Part shown: positions 1 to 9,201 of the stretch, one piece after another
Layout of the letters: the number at the start of each line of letters is the position of its first letter
Numbering within the stretch: the first letter of the stretch is position 1
DNA from: Comamonas kerstersii
GTDB taxonomy: Bacteria > Pseudomonadota > Gammaproteobacteria > Burkholderiales > Burkholderiaceae_C
Assembly: GCF_008801935.1 (NCBI RefSeq)
Contig: NZ_VZOT01000001.1
Span: 496,001-560,000, forward strand
DNA: 64,000 bases
Direction of reading: 5' to 3'
Notes under the pieces: generated by a model
What the model was told of the DNA's origin: nothing
The model's input: only the letters and a program-made list of their open reading frames with translations
The model's database searches: none
Position numbers and translations under genes: made by a program

Positions 1-1293
1 GCCCATTGCCTGGCGTGTGCCAGTGATTGCATTCCTTGGACTGGGAACTCTGGGCGGTACTTGGCTGTTTTAAACAGCGACTCCACAAAGGCGTTGTCAT
101 CACTCACGCGAGGTCTTGAGTACGAGGGTTTGATGCCAAGCCACTGCAGCATAGCCAGCACGGTGGTGGCTTTGAGTGTGCTGCCGTTGTTACCGTGCAA
201 TACCGGCTGCTGCGGCAACGCAGCAATGCCCTGGGCCAAGGCGGTGCGCCGCAGCAGTTGGATACTGCATGCTCTGAGCTGTCATGCACTTCCCAACCCA
301 CGATTTGGCGGCTGTACAGGTCCATGATCAGGTACAGATAAAACCATCTACCGGCCACCTGGCTGGGCAGATAGGTGATATCCCAACACCACACCTGATT
401 GGGGCCAGTGGCTATATGCGTGCTGGGCGCTTTACGTGGGCGAGGCGCTTGGCAGCGCCCACGGTGGCGGTTTTGTCCATGCGCGCGCAGCACCCGGGCA
501 AAGCTTGACTCGCTGGCAATATAGCGCCCTTCATCAGCCAGCATGGACACGATACGAGCTGGTGGCATGTCTGCAAATCTAGGCTCATTGGCCACACGCA
601 AGATCTCCTGGCGTTTGGCCTGCGTCAATGCATGTGCAGGCACTGGCCGTACCGCATCTGGGCGTCTATCGGCACCAATACAGCTGCCAGCAGCGTTGCT
701 GCGCCAACGCTGCAAAGTGCGCACATCAATTCCTGCGACTTCACATGCAGCTCGCAACCTGGCACACCTCACGGTGTGCCTGATCAATGTCCCGGACCAG
801 TTTCTGGCGGTGATCCAAGGGAATCATTCTTCCCCGTCCTCTCGCATCATCGCCTCGAGTTTTTTGATAGCACCAGCAGCGCTGCCGTCTCTGCCAAGGC
901 CTTTTCCTTACGCCACAATTCACGCTCCAGCGCCTGTATGCGTTTGCGATCTTGCTTGCGGGTGCTGGCACTGCTATCAGATGCCTGAGCGCCTAAGCCT
1001 TGCTCTGCACTGAGCCGCCACTGCCCCAGCTCCTGCGGATAAATCCCATGGCTGCGACACCATTCGTTTTTTGCTGTGCTCATCCATGGCAGCCGTGGTC
1101 AGCAGCGCATTAAAGCGGGCTGCTGGTGTCCATTGCGTCACTTGCGCGGGCTTGGCCAAGGCATCACTGAGCCAACGCTCCAACGTGGATTCACTCACCC
1201 CAGTTTGCAGCCAGACCTGCTGCAAACAGGCGCTTTGCGGCGGTAGCACTTCGCCACCACGCTATCTTTGAAGGCTTGTCCGTATCGAGCCAC
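1..1293 (-). pseudogene. IS3-family transposase orfA/orfB, multiply frameshifted
   Basis: OrfA starts at GTG 1293 (VARYGQAFKD) but changes frame near 1250 and again near 1060. The pieces still show the helix-turn-helix part (TGVSESTLERW) and the coiled-coil leader (RKRIQALERELWRKEKALAE). OrfB is readable from 787 leftward, with the catalytic-domain signature GPNQVWCWDITYLP and YLYLIMDLYSRQIVGWEVHD. It shifts frame again near 230. Beyond that point the text continues as VLHGNNGS and then SRPRVSDDNAFVESLFKTAKYRPEFP. The first of these corresponds to the usual LHSDNGS or LHADNGS motif, so the second catalytic Asp of the DDE triad appears changed to Asn. At least three frameshifts and a lost catalytic residue make this a dead transposase of the IS2-like branch of IS3. 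Confidence 0.8.
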
Positions 1294-1360
1294 TTGTTTC
1301 CTCTACTGTCTTCGCCCCTGTTCATTCGATTTCTATCGAGGCGACAACTATTCTGACTCA
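1..1360 (-). mobile_element. Decayed IS3-family insertion sequence, left end outside the window
   Basis: The minus strand carries fragments of both IS3-type transposase reading frames, spread over several frames. The element runs off the left edge of the window. Its right boundary is not certain; I place it near 1360 because the orfA start (GTG at 1293) is followed by about 70 bp of non-coding sequence before the next gene. I could not confirm terminal inverted repeats or a target duplication. The element is probably immobile, since the transposase is broken in several places. Confidence 0.75.
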
Positions 1361-1417
1361 GGGGGAAGCCCAAATCCCGTTTTGCTGAGGTACTTTGCCG
1401 CCTGTGATAATGCGGCC

Positions 1418-1939
1418 ATGGCATTGCTGGCTGAAGGCATTCTGAAACTGCACTGGGACCAGACGGTTCCCGTCAACGTCGCCCATATCGTGAAACAGAT
1501 GGGCGTAGGGCTGCAGCTACAGGATACGCTGGCGACCAACGCACAGCTGACCATCACCCCGGACAACCGCGCCACCATCACGCTGAACCGCCAGCTGCCC
1601 CCTGCACTGCAACGCTATGCCGTGGCCCATGCGCTGGGCCATGTCGCTCTGCACCACCTGCGCCCTGGTATGAGCCAGCACATTCCTGTGAGCGAAGACT
1701 TCCGGCTGGATTTTGACCAGCGCCACGCCGTAGAAGCCAATGATTTCGCGCTGCGCCTGCTCATGCCTGAGCCCGCACTGCGCTACGCCCTCGAGGACAT
1801 GCGTGCGCGTGATCTGCAGGAACTGGCCCACGTATTTGCCGTGCCTGCCTTGTTTGTCAAACAGCGTCTGGCGGATCTGGGGCTGAAGCTGCCAGCGCAC
1901 GCCGTGCGCAGCAAGCACAGCGTCGTTATCGATACCTAG
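1418..1939 (+). CDS. ImmA/IrrE-like (DUF955) protein with altered zinc motif
   Basis: The 173-residue protein resembles the ImmA/IrrE family of small metallopeptidases that usually cleave phage or mobile-element repressors. The family signature appears at residues 71-80 as HALGHVALHH, followed by the conserved EANDFALRLLMP block from residue 106. The expected motif is HExxH, and here the glutamate is alanine (codon GCG at 1631-1633), so the general base for peptide hydrolysis is missing while both zinc histidines and the later Glu remain. An upstream in-frame extension to 1268 overlaps the IS3 remnant, so I prefer ATG 1418, where similarity begins. There is no adjacent XRE-type repressor in the window, although the partner may have been lost. 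The stop codon TAG lies in a CTAG that borders the miniature element. Confidence 0.65.
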   Translation: MALLAEGILKLHWDQTVPVNVAHIVKQMGVGLQLQDTLATNAQLTITPDNRATITLNRQLPPALQRYAVAHALGHVALHHLRPGMSQHIPVSEDFRLDFDQRHAVEANDFALRLLMPEPALRYALEDMRARDLQELAHVFAVPALFVKQRLADLGLKLPAHAVRSKHSVVIDT

Positions 1940-2208
1940 GGCGTGTTCACATAAAGCTTGGGAATTCGCGTTGAAGGCTTGGTGATGGGCTGCTAGGCGC
2001 GGTGGCGCAGCAATGCCGAGCGCCTTGCCAGCCACCGTAACAACGCAGACCGCCCCAAGCCTTCAACCCCATTGGTGATTTCAATATCAGGGGCAGCCAC
2101 GACAAGGCCGCCCCTGCAGTGTTGCCCGCCTGACGCGGGTGCGCACCCGCGCTGCGCATTGACGGCCTTGTCGTGGCTGCGCGAACCCAATGTTTACGTG
2201 AACACGCC
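1940..2208. mobile_element. 269-bp miniature inverted-repeat element (MITE) with CTAG flanks
   Basis: The ends are inverted repeats: ggcgtgttcacataaa at 1940 and, on the other strand from 2208, ggcgtgttcacgtaaa, one mismatch in 16. Looser similarity continues to about 30 bp (both reach ttggg then ttcgcg). Both sides are flanked by CTAG (1936-1939 and 2209-2212), which looks like a 4-bp target duplication of the kind made by IS5-group elements. The interior has no gene but contains further inverted repeats: gcagccacgacaaggccg near 2094 against cggccttgtcgtggctgc near 2163, and gttgaaggcttgg near 1971 against ccaagccttcaac near 2055. It is probably a non-autonomous derivative moved by an IS5-type transposase in trans. 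Confidence 0.75.
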
Positions 2209-3339
2209 CTAGGCCAGCGCGCGCTGAATCAGGATCTTCTGCACATCACTCGTGCCTTCATAGATCTGGCACACGCGCACATCGCGGTAGATGCGCTCTA
2301 CGGGAAAGTCGCTCACCACACCATAGCCACCCAGCGTCTGGATGGCGGCACTGCATACGCGCTCAGCCATTTCGCTGGCAAACAGCTTGGCCATGGCCGC
2401 TTCTTTCAGGCACGGCAACCCGGCATCACGCAGGCTGGCTGCATGCCAGATCAGCTGGCGTGCCGCCTCGATCTGCGTGGCGCAATCGGCCAGGCGAAAG
2501 CCCACGGCCTGGTGGTGGAAGATGGGCTGGCCAAAGCTCTCGCGCTCCTTGCTGTATTGCAGCGCGCATTCAAAGGCCGCACGGGCCATCCCCACGCTTT
2601 GTGCGGCAATGCCAATGCGCCCCCCTTCCAGCGCAGACAGGGCAATCTTGTAGCCCTCACCTTCCGCGCCGATGAGGTTTTCAGCGGGAATGCGGCAGTG
2701 ATCAAAGTTGATCTGTGCCGTATCGCTGCTGTGCTGGCCCAGCTTGTCTTCGAGCCGTGCCACGATGTAGCCGGGGCTGGAGGTGGGCACCAGAAACGCG
2801 CTCATGCCCTTCTTACCTGCGGCCTTGTCCGTCACCGCAATCACAATGGCCACATCCCCATTCTTGCCACTGGTGATGAACTGCTTCACGCCGTGGATGA
2901 CGTAGTCATTGCCCTCCCGGACAGCAGTGGTGCGCAGCGCGGAGGCGTCCGAACCCACATGCGGCTCTGTCAGGCAGAACGCGCCCAGCATCTCGCCCCT
3001 GGCCAGCGGCGTGAGCCACTGCTGCTTCTGCGCCTCGCTGCCGTAACGCATGAGGATGGCGTTGACCGGGCAGTTGGTCACGCTGATCACCGTACTGGTG
3101 CCGCCATCGCCTGCGGCAATTTCTTCGAGCACCACGGCCAGGCTCAGATAGTCCAGCCCTGCGCCGCCATACTGCTCAGGCACGCAGATGCCGTAGCAGC
3201 CCAGCGCGGCCAGCCCCTGGTGCACGTCTTTGGGGAAGTGGTGTTCCTTGTCCCAGCGTGCGGCGTGCGGGGTGATCTGCGCCTGCACAAAGCTGCGTAC
3301 GGCGTCGCGGATCATCTGTTGGTCTTCGTTCAGCAGCAT
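2209..3339 (-). CDS. Acyl-CoA dehydrogenase (short-chain type)
   Basis: A 376-residue flavoprotein that oxidises acyl-CoA to enoyl-CoA and passes electrons to electron-transfer flavoprotein. The full acyl-CoA dehydrogenase fold is present. It includes the FAD-binding segment ([14 protein letters not shown], then WFITSGKN-like text as [11 protein letters not shown]) and the C-terminal helix with the catalytic base Glu361 in YEGTSDVQ, as in butyryl-CoA and short-chain dehydrogenases. It is the last gene of the minus-strand leucine/isovalerate operon. A 117-nt gap holding an AGCGCTTG palindrome separates it from the SDR gene. Its stop codon lies in the CTAG that borders the miniature element. 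The exact acyl substrate cannot be read from the sequence; butyryl-, 2-methylbutyryl- or isobutyryl-CoA are all possible. Confidence 0.93.
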   Translation of the reverse strand: MLLNEDQQMIRDAVRSFVQAQITPHAARWDKEHHFPKDVHQGLAALGCYGICVPEQYGGAGLDYLSLAVVLEEIAAGDGGTSTVISVTNCPVNAILMRYGSEAQKQQWLTPLARGEMLGAFCLTEPHVGSDASALRTTAVREGNDYVIHGVKQFITSGKNGDVAIVIAVTDKAAGKKGMSAFLVPTSSPGYIVARLEDKLGQHSSDTAQINFDHCRIPAENLIGAEGEGYKIALSALEGGRIGIAAQSVGMARAAFECALQYSKERESFGQPIFHHQAVGFRLADCATQIEAARQLIWHAASLRDAGLPCLKEAAMAKLFASEMAERVCSAAIQTLGGYGVVSDFPVERIYRDVRVCQIYEGTSDVQKILIQRALA

Positions 3340-3370
3340 CTTGTCTCCTTGCTGTTTTTCTTAAAAAAGA

Positions 3371-3410
3371 GAGCTGCCAGCGCTTGATATTGCTTGTTTT
3401 CAGCAATAAA
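3371..3410. repeat. Dispersed AGCGCTTG palindrome, copy 1
   Basis: The text gagctgccagcgcttgat followed by a degenerate right arm (tgcttgttttcagcaataa) lies between the SDR and acyl-CoA dehydrogenase genes of the operon. It is one of ten copies counted in the window. Confidence 0.6.
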
Positions 3411-3456
3411 CCTATCGGAAATCCTTATTTTTCAAACGCAAACAGCTATGGTTTTT

Positions 3457-4122
3457 TCACCAATCTTCCCAACGGTGACCGTCGTAGCGCACCAAGCTGC
3501 CTTTGTCGGCATCGTCCAGCTGCGCCACGGTGGCGAGCATGCCCTGCACGCATTCTTCTACGCTGATGCTTGCGCCCTCACCGCCCATGTCGGTCTGCAC
3601 CCAGCCGGGGTCCATGGCAATCACATGCGCGCCCTGCCACTGTTCCTGCGCGCAGGCCACCACCATGTTGAGCGCGGCCTTGCTGGTGCGGTACAGCCAC
3701 GCACGGCTTTCAGCCTGTGACAGGCGCGACATCATGGAGCTGATGCAGACCATCACGCCGCCGATGGCCTCCACGCAAGGCATGACCTGGGGCAGCACCT
3801 GCATGGCACCCAGCACATTGGTGTGCATGACGCGGTCAAAGTCGGGCTGCGTAGGTGGCGTGTGGGCGCTGCTGCCATCCCAGGCACCGGCCACATACCA
3901 GGCCTGATCGATTTCCTCACCATCAAGCTGCCAGGCCAGGCCGCTGACGCTGGCGGGCTGCGCCACATCAACGACCAGTACCTCTGCACCTGCGTCGCGC
4001 AGTACCTGCACATCTGCTGCCTTGCGCACGGTCGCAATGACACGGTCGCCACGCTCCACGCAGGCCTGCACCAGACCGCGACCTATGCCGCGCGATGCGC
4101 CAATCACCAGTACCGTTGCCAT
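3457..4122 (-). CDS. SDR family oxidoreductase
   Basis: This 221-residue classical short-chain dehydrogenase/reductase has the cofactor motif IGASRGIG near residues 7-14, Ser129, and the catalytic Tyr144-x3-Lys148 pair (YRTSK). The structural asparagine region appears as TNVLGAMQ. The start is ATG 4122, because an AGGAGG box sits five bases upstream; the GTG at 4125 would put the box too close. It lies in the leucine-degradation operon, so a hydroxyacyl- or ketoacyl-type substrate is plausible, but the sequence alone does not fix it. Confidence 0.9.
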   Translation of the reverse strand: MATVLVIGASRGIGRGLVQACVERGDRVIATVRKAADVQVLRDAGAEVLVVDVAQPASVSGLAWQLDGEEIDQAWYVAGAWDGSSAHTPPTQPDFDRVMHTNVLGAMQVLPQVMPCVEAIGGVMVCISSMMSRLSQAESRAWLYRTSKAALNMVVACAQEQWQGAHVIAMDPGWVQTDMGGEGASISVEECVQGMLATVAQLDDADKGSLVRYDGHRWEDW

Positions 4123-4145
4123 CACTTCCTCCTATGCAACAAATT

Positions 4146-4180
4146 AGCTGCCAGCGCTTGCTGCATCTGCGCTGGCAGCT
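4146..4180. repeat. Dispersed AGCGCTTG palindrome, copy 2 (perfect stem)
   Basis: A perfect 12-bp stem, agctgccagcgc at 4146-4157 and gcgctggcagct at 4169-4180, closes an 11-nt loop. It lies between the thiolase and SDR genes and would fold in the operon mRNA. Confidence 0.8.
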
Positions 4181-4187
4181 TCACTCT

Positions 4188-5378
4188 TTATAGCAACTCA
4201 ATCGCCATGGCTGTGCCTTCACCGCCGCCGATGCACAGCGTGGCCACGCCCTTCTTTTTGCCATGGCGCTGCAGCGCATGAATCAAGGTGACGATGATAC
4301 GTGCACCGCTGGCACCAATAGGGTGGCCCAGTGCGCAGGCGCCGCCGTGCACGTTGACCTTGTCGTGCGGTACGTTCAGCTCGGCCATCAGCGCCATGGG
4401 CACAACGGCAAAGGCTTCGTTCACTTCCCACAGGTCTACGTCTTCCACACTCCAGCCCGCTTTTTTCAGGGCTTTTTGTGTCGCGCCTACGGGGGCGGTG
4501 GTGAACCACTCGGGCGCTTGCGCATGCGTAGCGTGGGCCACGATCCTGGCCAGCGGCTTGCAGCCCAGCTGCTGCGCGGTGGACTGGCGCATCAGCACCA
4601 TGGCAGCCGCGCCATCGTTGATGCTGGAGCTCGACGCTGCCGTGATCGTTCCATCCTTCTTGAACGCGGGCTTGAGGCTGCTGATCTTGTCCAGCTTGGC
4701 TTTGGCAGGGCCTTCGTCCACGCTGATGGTGATTTCGCCCTTGCGCGTTTTGACCGTGACGGGCGTGATTTCGGCATCAAACGCACCGCTTTGCGCGGCA
4801 GCCTGTGCGCGCTGCACGCTGGCAATGGCAAATGCATCCTGCTGCTCGCGCGTGAACTGGTATTTGGCAGCGCAGTCTTCGCCAAAAGTACCCATGGAAC
4901 GGCCTGCTTCGTAGGCGTCTTCCAGGCCGTCAAGCATCATGTGGTCATAGACCTTGTCATGCCCCATGCGGTAGCCACCACGGCCTTTTTTCAGCAGATA
5001 GGGGGCATTGGTCATGCTCTCCATGCCACCGGCAATCATCACGTCGCGGCTGCCAGCAATCAGCTGGTCGTGGGCGAGGATGGTGGCTTCCATGCCCGCG
5101 CCGCACATCTTGGACAGGGTCACGGCCCCCGTGCTCTGCGGCAGACCGCCCTTGAAGCCCGCCTGGCGTGCTGGTGCCTGGCCTTGCCCCGCCATCAGGC
5201 AGTTGCCAAACAGCACTTCATCGACTTGTTCCGGCGCAATGCCTGCACGCTCGACGGCGGCCTTGATCGCAGCCCCACCGAGGTCGTGCGCTGCCAGATC
5301 GGCAAAGTCGCCCATGAACGCCCCCATGGGAGTGCGTGCGGCGCTGACGATCACGATGGGATCTTGGTGTTGTGACAT
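4188..5378 (-). CDS. Acetyl-CoA C-acyltransferase (thiolase)
   Basis: The 396-residue protein is a thiolase of the acetoacetyl-CoA type, which condenses or cleaves acyl-CoA at a cysteine nucleophile. Visible catalytic elements are Cys92 in SKMCGAGMEA, the histidine of GHPIGASGARI and the second cysteine of CIGGGEGTAMAIELL at the C-terminus. The start at ATG 5378 is set by an AAGGAGA box; an upstream in-frame extension to 5420 lacks similarity. In a leucine-degradation operon it would thiolyse acetoacetyl-CoA to two acetyl-CoA. The gap to the SDR gene is 65 nt and holds a perfect palindromic repeat. Confidence 0.94.
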   Translation of the reverse strand: MSQHQDPIVIVSAARTPMGAFMGDFADLAAHDLGGAAIKAAVERAGIAPEQVDEVLFGNCLMAGQGQAPARQAGFKGGLPQSTGAVTLSKMCGAGMEATILAHDQLIAGSRDVMIAGGMESMTNAPYLLKKGRGGYRMGHDKVYDHMMLDGLEDAYEAGRSMGTFGEDCAAKYQFTREQQDAFAIASVQRAQAAAQSGAFDAEITPVTVKTRKGEITISVDEGPAKAKLDKISSLKPAFKKDGTITAASSSSINDGAAAMVLMRQSTAQQLGCKPLARIVAHATHAQAPEWFTTAPVGATQKALKKAGWSVEDVDLWEVNEAFAVVPMALMAELNVPHDKVNVHGGACALGHPIGASGARIIVTLIHALQRHGKKKGVATLCIGGGEGTAMAIELL

Positions 5379-5431
5379 ACAGGTCTCCTTGTGGTGTGAA
5401 TCGTTGTACTGAACTGTCAAAAAACATCGCC

Positions 5432-7231
5432 CTAATGCACCACATCCGGCAGCAGGCGTCGGCTGCGGTCATAAGGGAACACATCGTGCAGATGGCCCTG
5501 CGCAATGCGCGCCTGGTGGGCCTTCCAGAATTCGGGGGTAAGCAGATCGGCGTGGTAGCGCATGAACACATCGCGCACCGCCGGGTGGGCCAGCAGGAAG
5601 GAGGCAAAGGTCTCCGGGAACACGTCGCCGGGGCCTACACGCCACCAGATCTCGCTGCGCATTTCCTCTTCTTCATTGCGCGGGGCGGGTACGACGCGGA
5701 AGTTGCACGCCGTCAGGTATTCAATCTCGTCATAGTCGTAGAACACCACCTTGCCGCCGCGTGTGACGCCAAAGTTCTTCCACAGCATGTCGCCGGGAAA
5801 GATGTTGGCTGCCACCAGGTCCTTGATGGCATTGCCATACTCCAGCACGGCGCGCTCCAGGGCAGCACGTGGGCCGGGGTTATCCAGCCCGGCATCCATG
5901 CACTCCTTGAGAAACATGTTCAGCGGCAGCAGGCGGCGCTCGATGTAGAGGTGGTCGATGATGACTTCCAGCTGCCCATCGCCATCGCGGTCGCTGATGT
6001 CAATGTGCTGGGCCGCCTGGGCCTGCAGGGCCTGCAGCAGCTCGGGCGAAAAGCGGTCCATGGGCAGCGCCACCATGCTGTATTCCATGGTGTCTGCCAT
6101 GCGGCCTACGCGGTCGTGCTGCTTGACCAGGCGGTACTTGGCCTGCACCTCTTCGCGCGTGATTTCCTTGGGCGCGGGGAATTTGTCCTTGATGAGCTTG
6201 AACACGTAAGGGAAGCTCGGCAGGTCAAACACCAGCATCACCAGCCCCTGAATGCCGGGAGCAATGCGGAACTTGTCCGTGCTGTGCCGCAGATGGTGCA
6301 GCAGGTCGCGGTAGAACAGGGTCTTGCCCTGCTTGGCCAGCCCCAGAGCGCTATAGATTTCGCTGCGCGGCTTGCGCGGCATCAGACCGTGCAGAAACTG
6401 CACATAGGCGCTAGGAACGGCCATGTCCACCAGAAAATAGGCGCGTGCAAAGCTGAACAGGCCGTGCAGATCTTCTTCGTCCAGCAGCACGGCATGCAGC
6501 ACCAGCCCACGGCCGTTGCTGGCATGCAGGATGGGAATGGCCAGCGCAATTTCGGTATAACCCGTGATGATCTTGCCCACCACATAGGCACCCTTGTTGC
6601 GAAAGAACAGGCTGCTGAGCACCTGAATCTGAAAATTGGCACGCAGGCTCAGCCCCTGCAGGCGCTGGCGGATGCGGGCAGCCAGCAGGGTGATGTCACG
6701 GTTCAGACTCTCAAACCGTGCCTGGAGCTGAAAGTGCCCGATCACGCTGTGCAGCGTAGGCACCAGGGCATCGAGGTTGCTGGGGTAAAACGCGCGGAAG
6801 GCAGGCTCTCCCGGCGCTTCCAGATATTCTGTGCTGACGGCTGGCCGCACAAAGATAAAGTCGTTCTGAAAGTGCGTGCGGTGCAGGATTTTGGTGGTGA
6901 CGGAGTTAAAAAACGTCTCCGCCAGCTCCGGCTGCAGATGCCCCACCATCAGGCCAATGTAGTGCAGCTTGACCTGCTGCCACACGACCATGGGCAGGCT
7001 GCCTGCGTTGAATTCGGTGTTCAGCTGCTGCACGCATTCGTGCACACGCTGGTCATAGAAAGCAATGCGCTCACTCTGGGCACGTTGCTGGCCGATCCAG
7101 TCGGCCTGCTCAAAACGCGTTTTGGCCGCCTGCGAGGTGGCGCGAAACCGCTGGTAGTGGCGGTTTACGCCCTCCATCATCGCAAGGGCAATGGCATAAG
7201 CCTGAGGAGCATCGAGTCGTTGCGGAAACAT
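5432..7231 (-). CDS. aceK: Isocitrate dehydrogenase kinase/phosphatase
   Basis: At 599 residues it matches the full length of AceK, the bifunctional enzyme that phosphorylates and dephosphorylates isocitrate dehydrogenase and so decides how much carbon enters the glyoxylate shunt. The ATP-binding segment is visible as APGIQGLVMLVFDLPSFPYV followed by FKLIKDKF, and the catalytic part has FYDYDEIEYLT. It sits between the carbonic anhydrase and thiolase genes with short gaps (32 and 53 nt), so it is very probably cotranscribed with leucine catabolism, whose products are acetyl-CoA and acetoacetate. Confidence 0.96.
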   Translation of the reverse strand: MFPQRLDAPQAYAIALAMMEGVNRHYQRFRATSQAAKTRFEQADWIGQQRAQSERIAFYDQRVHECVQQLNTEFNAGSLPMVVWQQVKLHYIGLMVGHLQPELAETFFNSVTTKILHRTHFQNDFIFVRPAVSTEYLEAPGEPAFRAFYPSNLDALVPTLHSVIGHFQLQARFESLNRDITLLAARIRQRLQGLSLRANFQIQVLSSLFFRNKGAYVVGKIITGYTEIALAIPILHASNGRGLVLHAVLLDEEDLHGLFSFARAYFLVDMAVPSAYVQFLHGLMPRKPRSEIYSALGLAKQGKTLFYRDLLHHLRHSTDKFRIAPGIQGLVMLVFDLPSFPYVFKLIKDKFPAPKEITREEVQAKYRLVKQHDRVGRMADTMEYSMVALPMDRFSPELLQALQAQAAQHIDISDRDGDGQLEVIIDHLYIERRLLPLNMFLKECMDAGLDNPGPRAALERAVLEYGNAIKDLVAANIFPGDMLWKNFGVTRGGKVVFYDYDEIEYLTACNFRVVPAPRNEEEEMRSEIWWRVGPGDVFPETFASFLLAHPAVRDVFMRYHADLLTPEFWKAHQARIAQGHLHDVFPYDRSRRLLPDVVH

Positions 7232-7263
7232 GGCAAAAATTCTCGCTCCTCCCAGGCAGTTTG

Positions 7264-7926
7264 TCAGTCGCGCTTACGTTGAGCGACTTTTTCCACGGCT
7301 GCCAGATACACCTCGTGCAGGCCGCCCACTCCGGGCACGGTCATTTCAAGGTTGGTAATCAGACCGTTCTTGAGGCTGTAGCACCAGCCGTGCAGCGACA
7401 CCTTCTGGCCACGGGCCCAGGCATCCTGCATCACGGTGCTCTGCGCCACATTCACCACCTGCTCGATGGCGTTAAGTTCGCACAGCACGTCGTGGCGGTG
7501 CTGCACAGGGGTGGCCTTGAGCAGCTCATAGTGCTTGTCGCGGATATCGCGCACGTGGCGGGTCCAGTTGTCGGCCAGACCCAGACGCACGCCTTCCAGC
7601 GCAGCCAGCACACCGCCGCAGCCGTAGTGGCCCACGACCATCAGGTGCTCCACCTTCAGGTGGTCCACCGCGTACTGGATGGTGGTCAGACAGTTCAGGT
7701 CACTGGGCACGACCACATTGGCCACGTTGCGGTGCACGAACACTTCACCTGGCTCCAGGCCCGTGATCTGGTTGGCAGGGACGCGGCTGTCCGAGCAGCC
7801 AATCCACATGTATTTGGGCTTTTGCTGCGCCATCAAACCTGTAAAGAACCCGGGGCGATCACGCTCCATCTGTTCCGACCACTCCTTGTTATGGACAAAG
7901 AGCTGTTCAATGGATGTGGTTGTCAT
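7264..7926 (-). CDS. Beta-class carbonic anhydrase
   Basis: The 220-residue protein interconverts CO2 and bicarbonate. The zinc ligands and catalytic dyad of the beta class are present: Cys44, Asp46 and Arg48 in GCSDSRVP, and the HYGCGG block with the second histidine and cysteine. The start is ATG 7926, preceded by AAGGAAA; in-frame sequence further upstream is not family-like. It lies directly downstream of isovaleryl-CoA dehydrogenase. Leucine degradation needs bicarbonate for the biotin-dependent methylcrotonyl-CoA carboxylase, which explains the location, although the carboxylase genes are not in this window. Confidence 0.95.
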   Translation of the reverse strand: MTTTSIEQLFVHNKEWSEQMERDRPGFFTGLMAQQKPKYMWIGCSDSRVPANQITGLEPGEVFVHRNVANVVVPSDLNCLTTIQYAVDHLKVEHLMVVGHYGCGGVLAALEGVRLGLADNWTRHVRDIRDKHYELLKATPVQHRHDVLCELNAIEQVVNVAQSTVMQDAWARGQKVSLHGWCYSLKNGLITNLEMTVPGVGGLHEVYLAAVEKVAQRKRD

Positions 7927-7976
7927 GTGGCGTTTCCTTTCTTGTGTGGGAAATGGCGCAGCCCATGCCAGAACCG

Positions 7977-9158
7977 TCAGCAGGTTTCCGCGAACAACTC
8001 GCGGCCAATCAGCATGCGACGGATCTCGCTGGTGCCAGCGCCAATCTCGTAGAGTTTCGCATCTCGCCACAGTCGGCCCAGGGGATAGTCATTGATATAC
8101 CCATTGCCACCATAGATTTGTATGCCCTCACCAGCCATCCATGTGGCCTTCTCGGCGCACCACAGAATCACGCTGGCGCAGTCCTTGCGCACCTGGCGCA
8201 CGTGCTCGCTGCCCAGCATGTCCAGGTTCTTGGCCACGGTGTAGGCAAAGGAGCGCCCGGCCTGCAGCACGGTGTACATGTCAGCCACCTTGCCCTGGAT
8301 GAGCTGGAACTCGCCAATGCTCTGGCCAAACTGCTTGCGGTCGTGGATATAGGGCACCACGTTGTCCATCACCGCCTGCATGATGCCCAGCGGGCCGCCC
8401 GTGAGCACGGCGCGCTCATAGTCCAGCCCGCTCATGAGCACCTTGGCACCGCCATTGACCTGGCCCAGCACGTGCTCTGCGGGCACTTCCACGTTGTTGA
8501 ACACCAGCTCGCCCGTGTGGCTGCCGCGCATGCCCAGCTTGTCCAGCTTTTGCGCAATCGAAAAACCCGGCATGCCTTTTTCGACCAGAAAGGCTGTGAC
8601 GCCGCGTGCACCCATTTCAGGTTCGGTCTTGGCATAGACCACCAGCGTGTCGGCATCTGGCCCGTTGGTGATCCACATCTTGCTGCCATTGAGCAGGTAG
8701 TAGCCGCCCTTGTCTTCGGCCTTGAGCTTCATGCTGATGACATCCGAGCCCGCCCCGGGCTCACTCATGGCCAGTGCGCCCACGTGCTCGCCAGAAATCA
8801 GCTTGGGCAGGTATTTTTGCTTTTGCGCTTCCGTGCCATTGCGGTTGATCTGGTTCACGCACAGATTGGAGTGCGCGCCATAGGAGAGGCCCACGGAGGC
8901 GCTGGCGCGCGAGATTTCTTCCATGGCCACCATGTGGGCCAGATAGCCCATGTTGGCGCCGCCGTACTGCTCGGGCACGGTAATGCCCAGCACACCCAGT
9001 TCACCGAACTTGCGCCAGACATCCATGGGGAACTGGTCGCTGCGGTCAATCTCGGCCGCACGGGGCGCAATCTCGGTCTGGGCAAATTCGCGCACGGCGT
9101 CGCGCAGTGCGTCAATGTCTTCACCAAGCTGGAAGTTCAATCCGGGCAACTGGCTCAT
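7977..9158 (-). CDS. ivd: Isovaleryl-CoA dehydrogenase
   Basis: A 393-residue acyl-CoA dehydrogenase. The catalytic glutamate is in GLDYERAVL, in the middle of the protein, rather than near the C-terminus, where the sequence reads [12 protein letters not shown]. That arrangement is the mark of isovaleryl-CoA dehydrogenases. The FAD and substrate segments ([23 protein letters not shown]) are intact. It is the first structural gene after the MerR regulator, with a 43-nt gap that contains a perfect 16-bp LiuR-type operator. It catalyses step three of leucine breakdown, isovaleryl-CoA to 3-methylcrotonyl-CoA. The name liuA is also used. Confidence 0.95.
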   Translation of the reverse strand: MSQLPGLNFQLGEDIDALRDAVREFAQTEIAPRAAEIDRSDQFPMDVWRKFGELGVLGITVPEQYGGANMGYLAHMVAMEEISRASASVGLSYGAHSNLCVNQINRNGTEAQKQKYLPKLISGEHVGALAMSEPGAGSDVISMKLKAEDKGGYYLLNGSKMWITNGPDADTLVVYAKTEPEMGARGVTAFLVEKGMPGFSIAQKLDKLGMRGSHTGELVFNNVEVPAEHVLGQVNGGAKVLMSGLDYERAVLTGGPLGIMQAVMDNVVPYIHDRKQFGQSIGEFQLIQGKVADMYTVLQAGRSFAYTVAKNLDMLGSEHVRQVRKDCASVILWCAEKATWMAGEGIQIYGGNGYINDYPLGRLWRDAKLYEIGAGTSEIRRMLIGRELFAETC

Positions 9159-9185
9159 GTCTGTCTCCTTGGGTTTGTTATGCCG

Positions 9186-9201
9186 TTGACGTTAACGTCA
9201 A
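9186..9201. promoter_or_regulatory. LiuR-type operator in front of ivd
   Basis: TTGACGTTAACGTCAA is a perfect 16-bp palindrome. It lies immediately downstream of the liuR stop codon and 27 nt before the ivd start, so ivd probably has its own regulated promoter or an internal control point. Confidence 0.8.

Noticed and set aside
2173-3387. Plus-strand open frame across the acyl-CoA dehydrogenase
   Set aside because: Antisense shadow with low-complexity composition; the minus-strand gene has the catalytic YEGTSD motif.
5372-7282. Long open frame on the plus strand opposite aceK
   Set aside because: AceK is unmistakable on the minus strand; the antisense product has no recognisable motif and no ribosome site.
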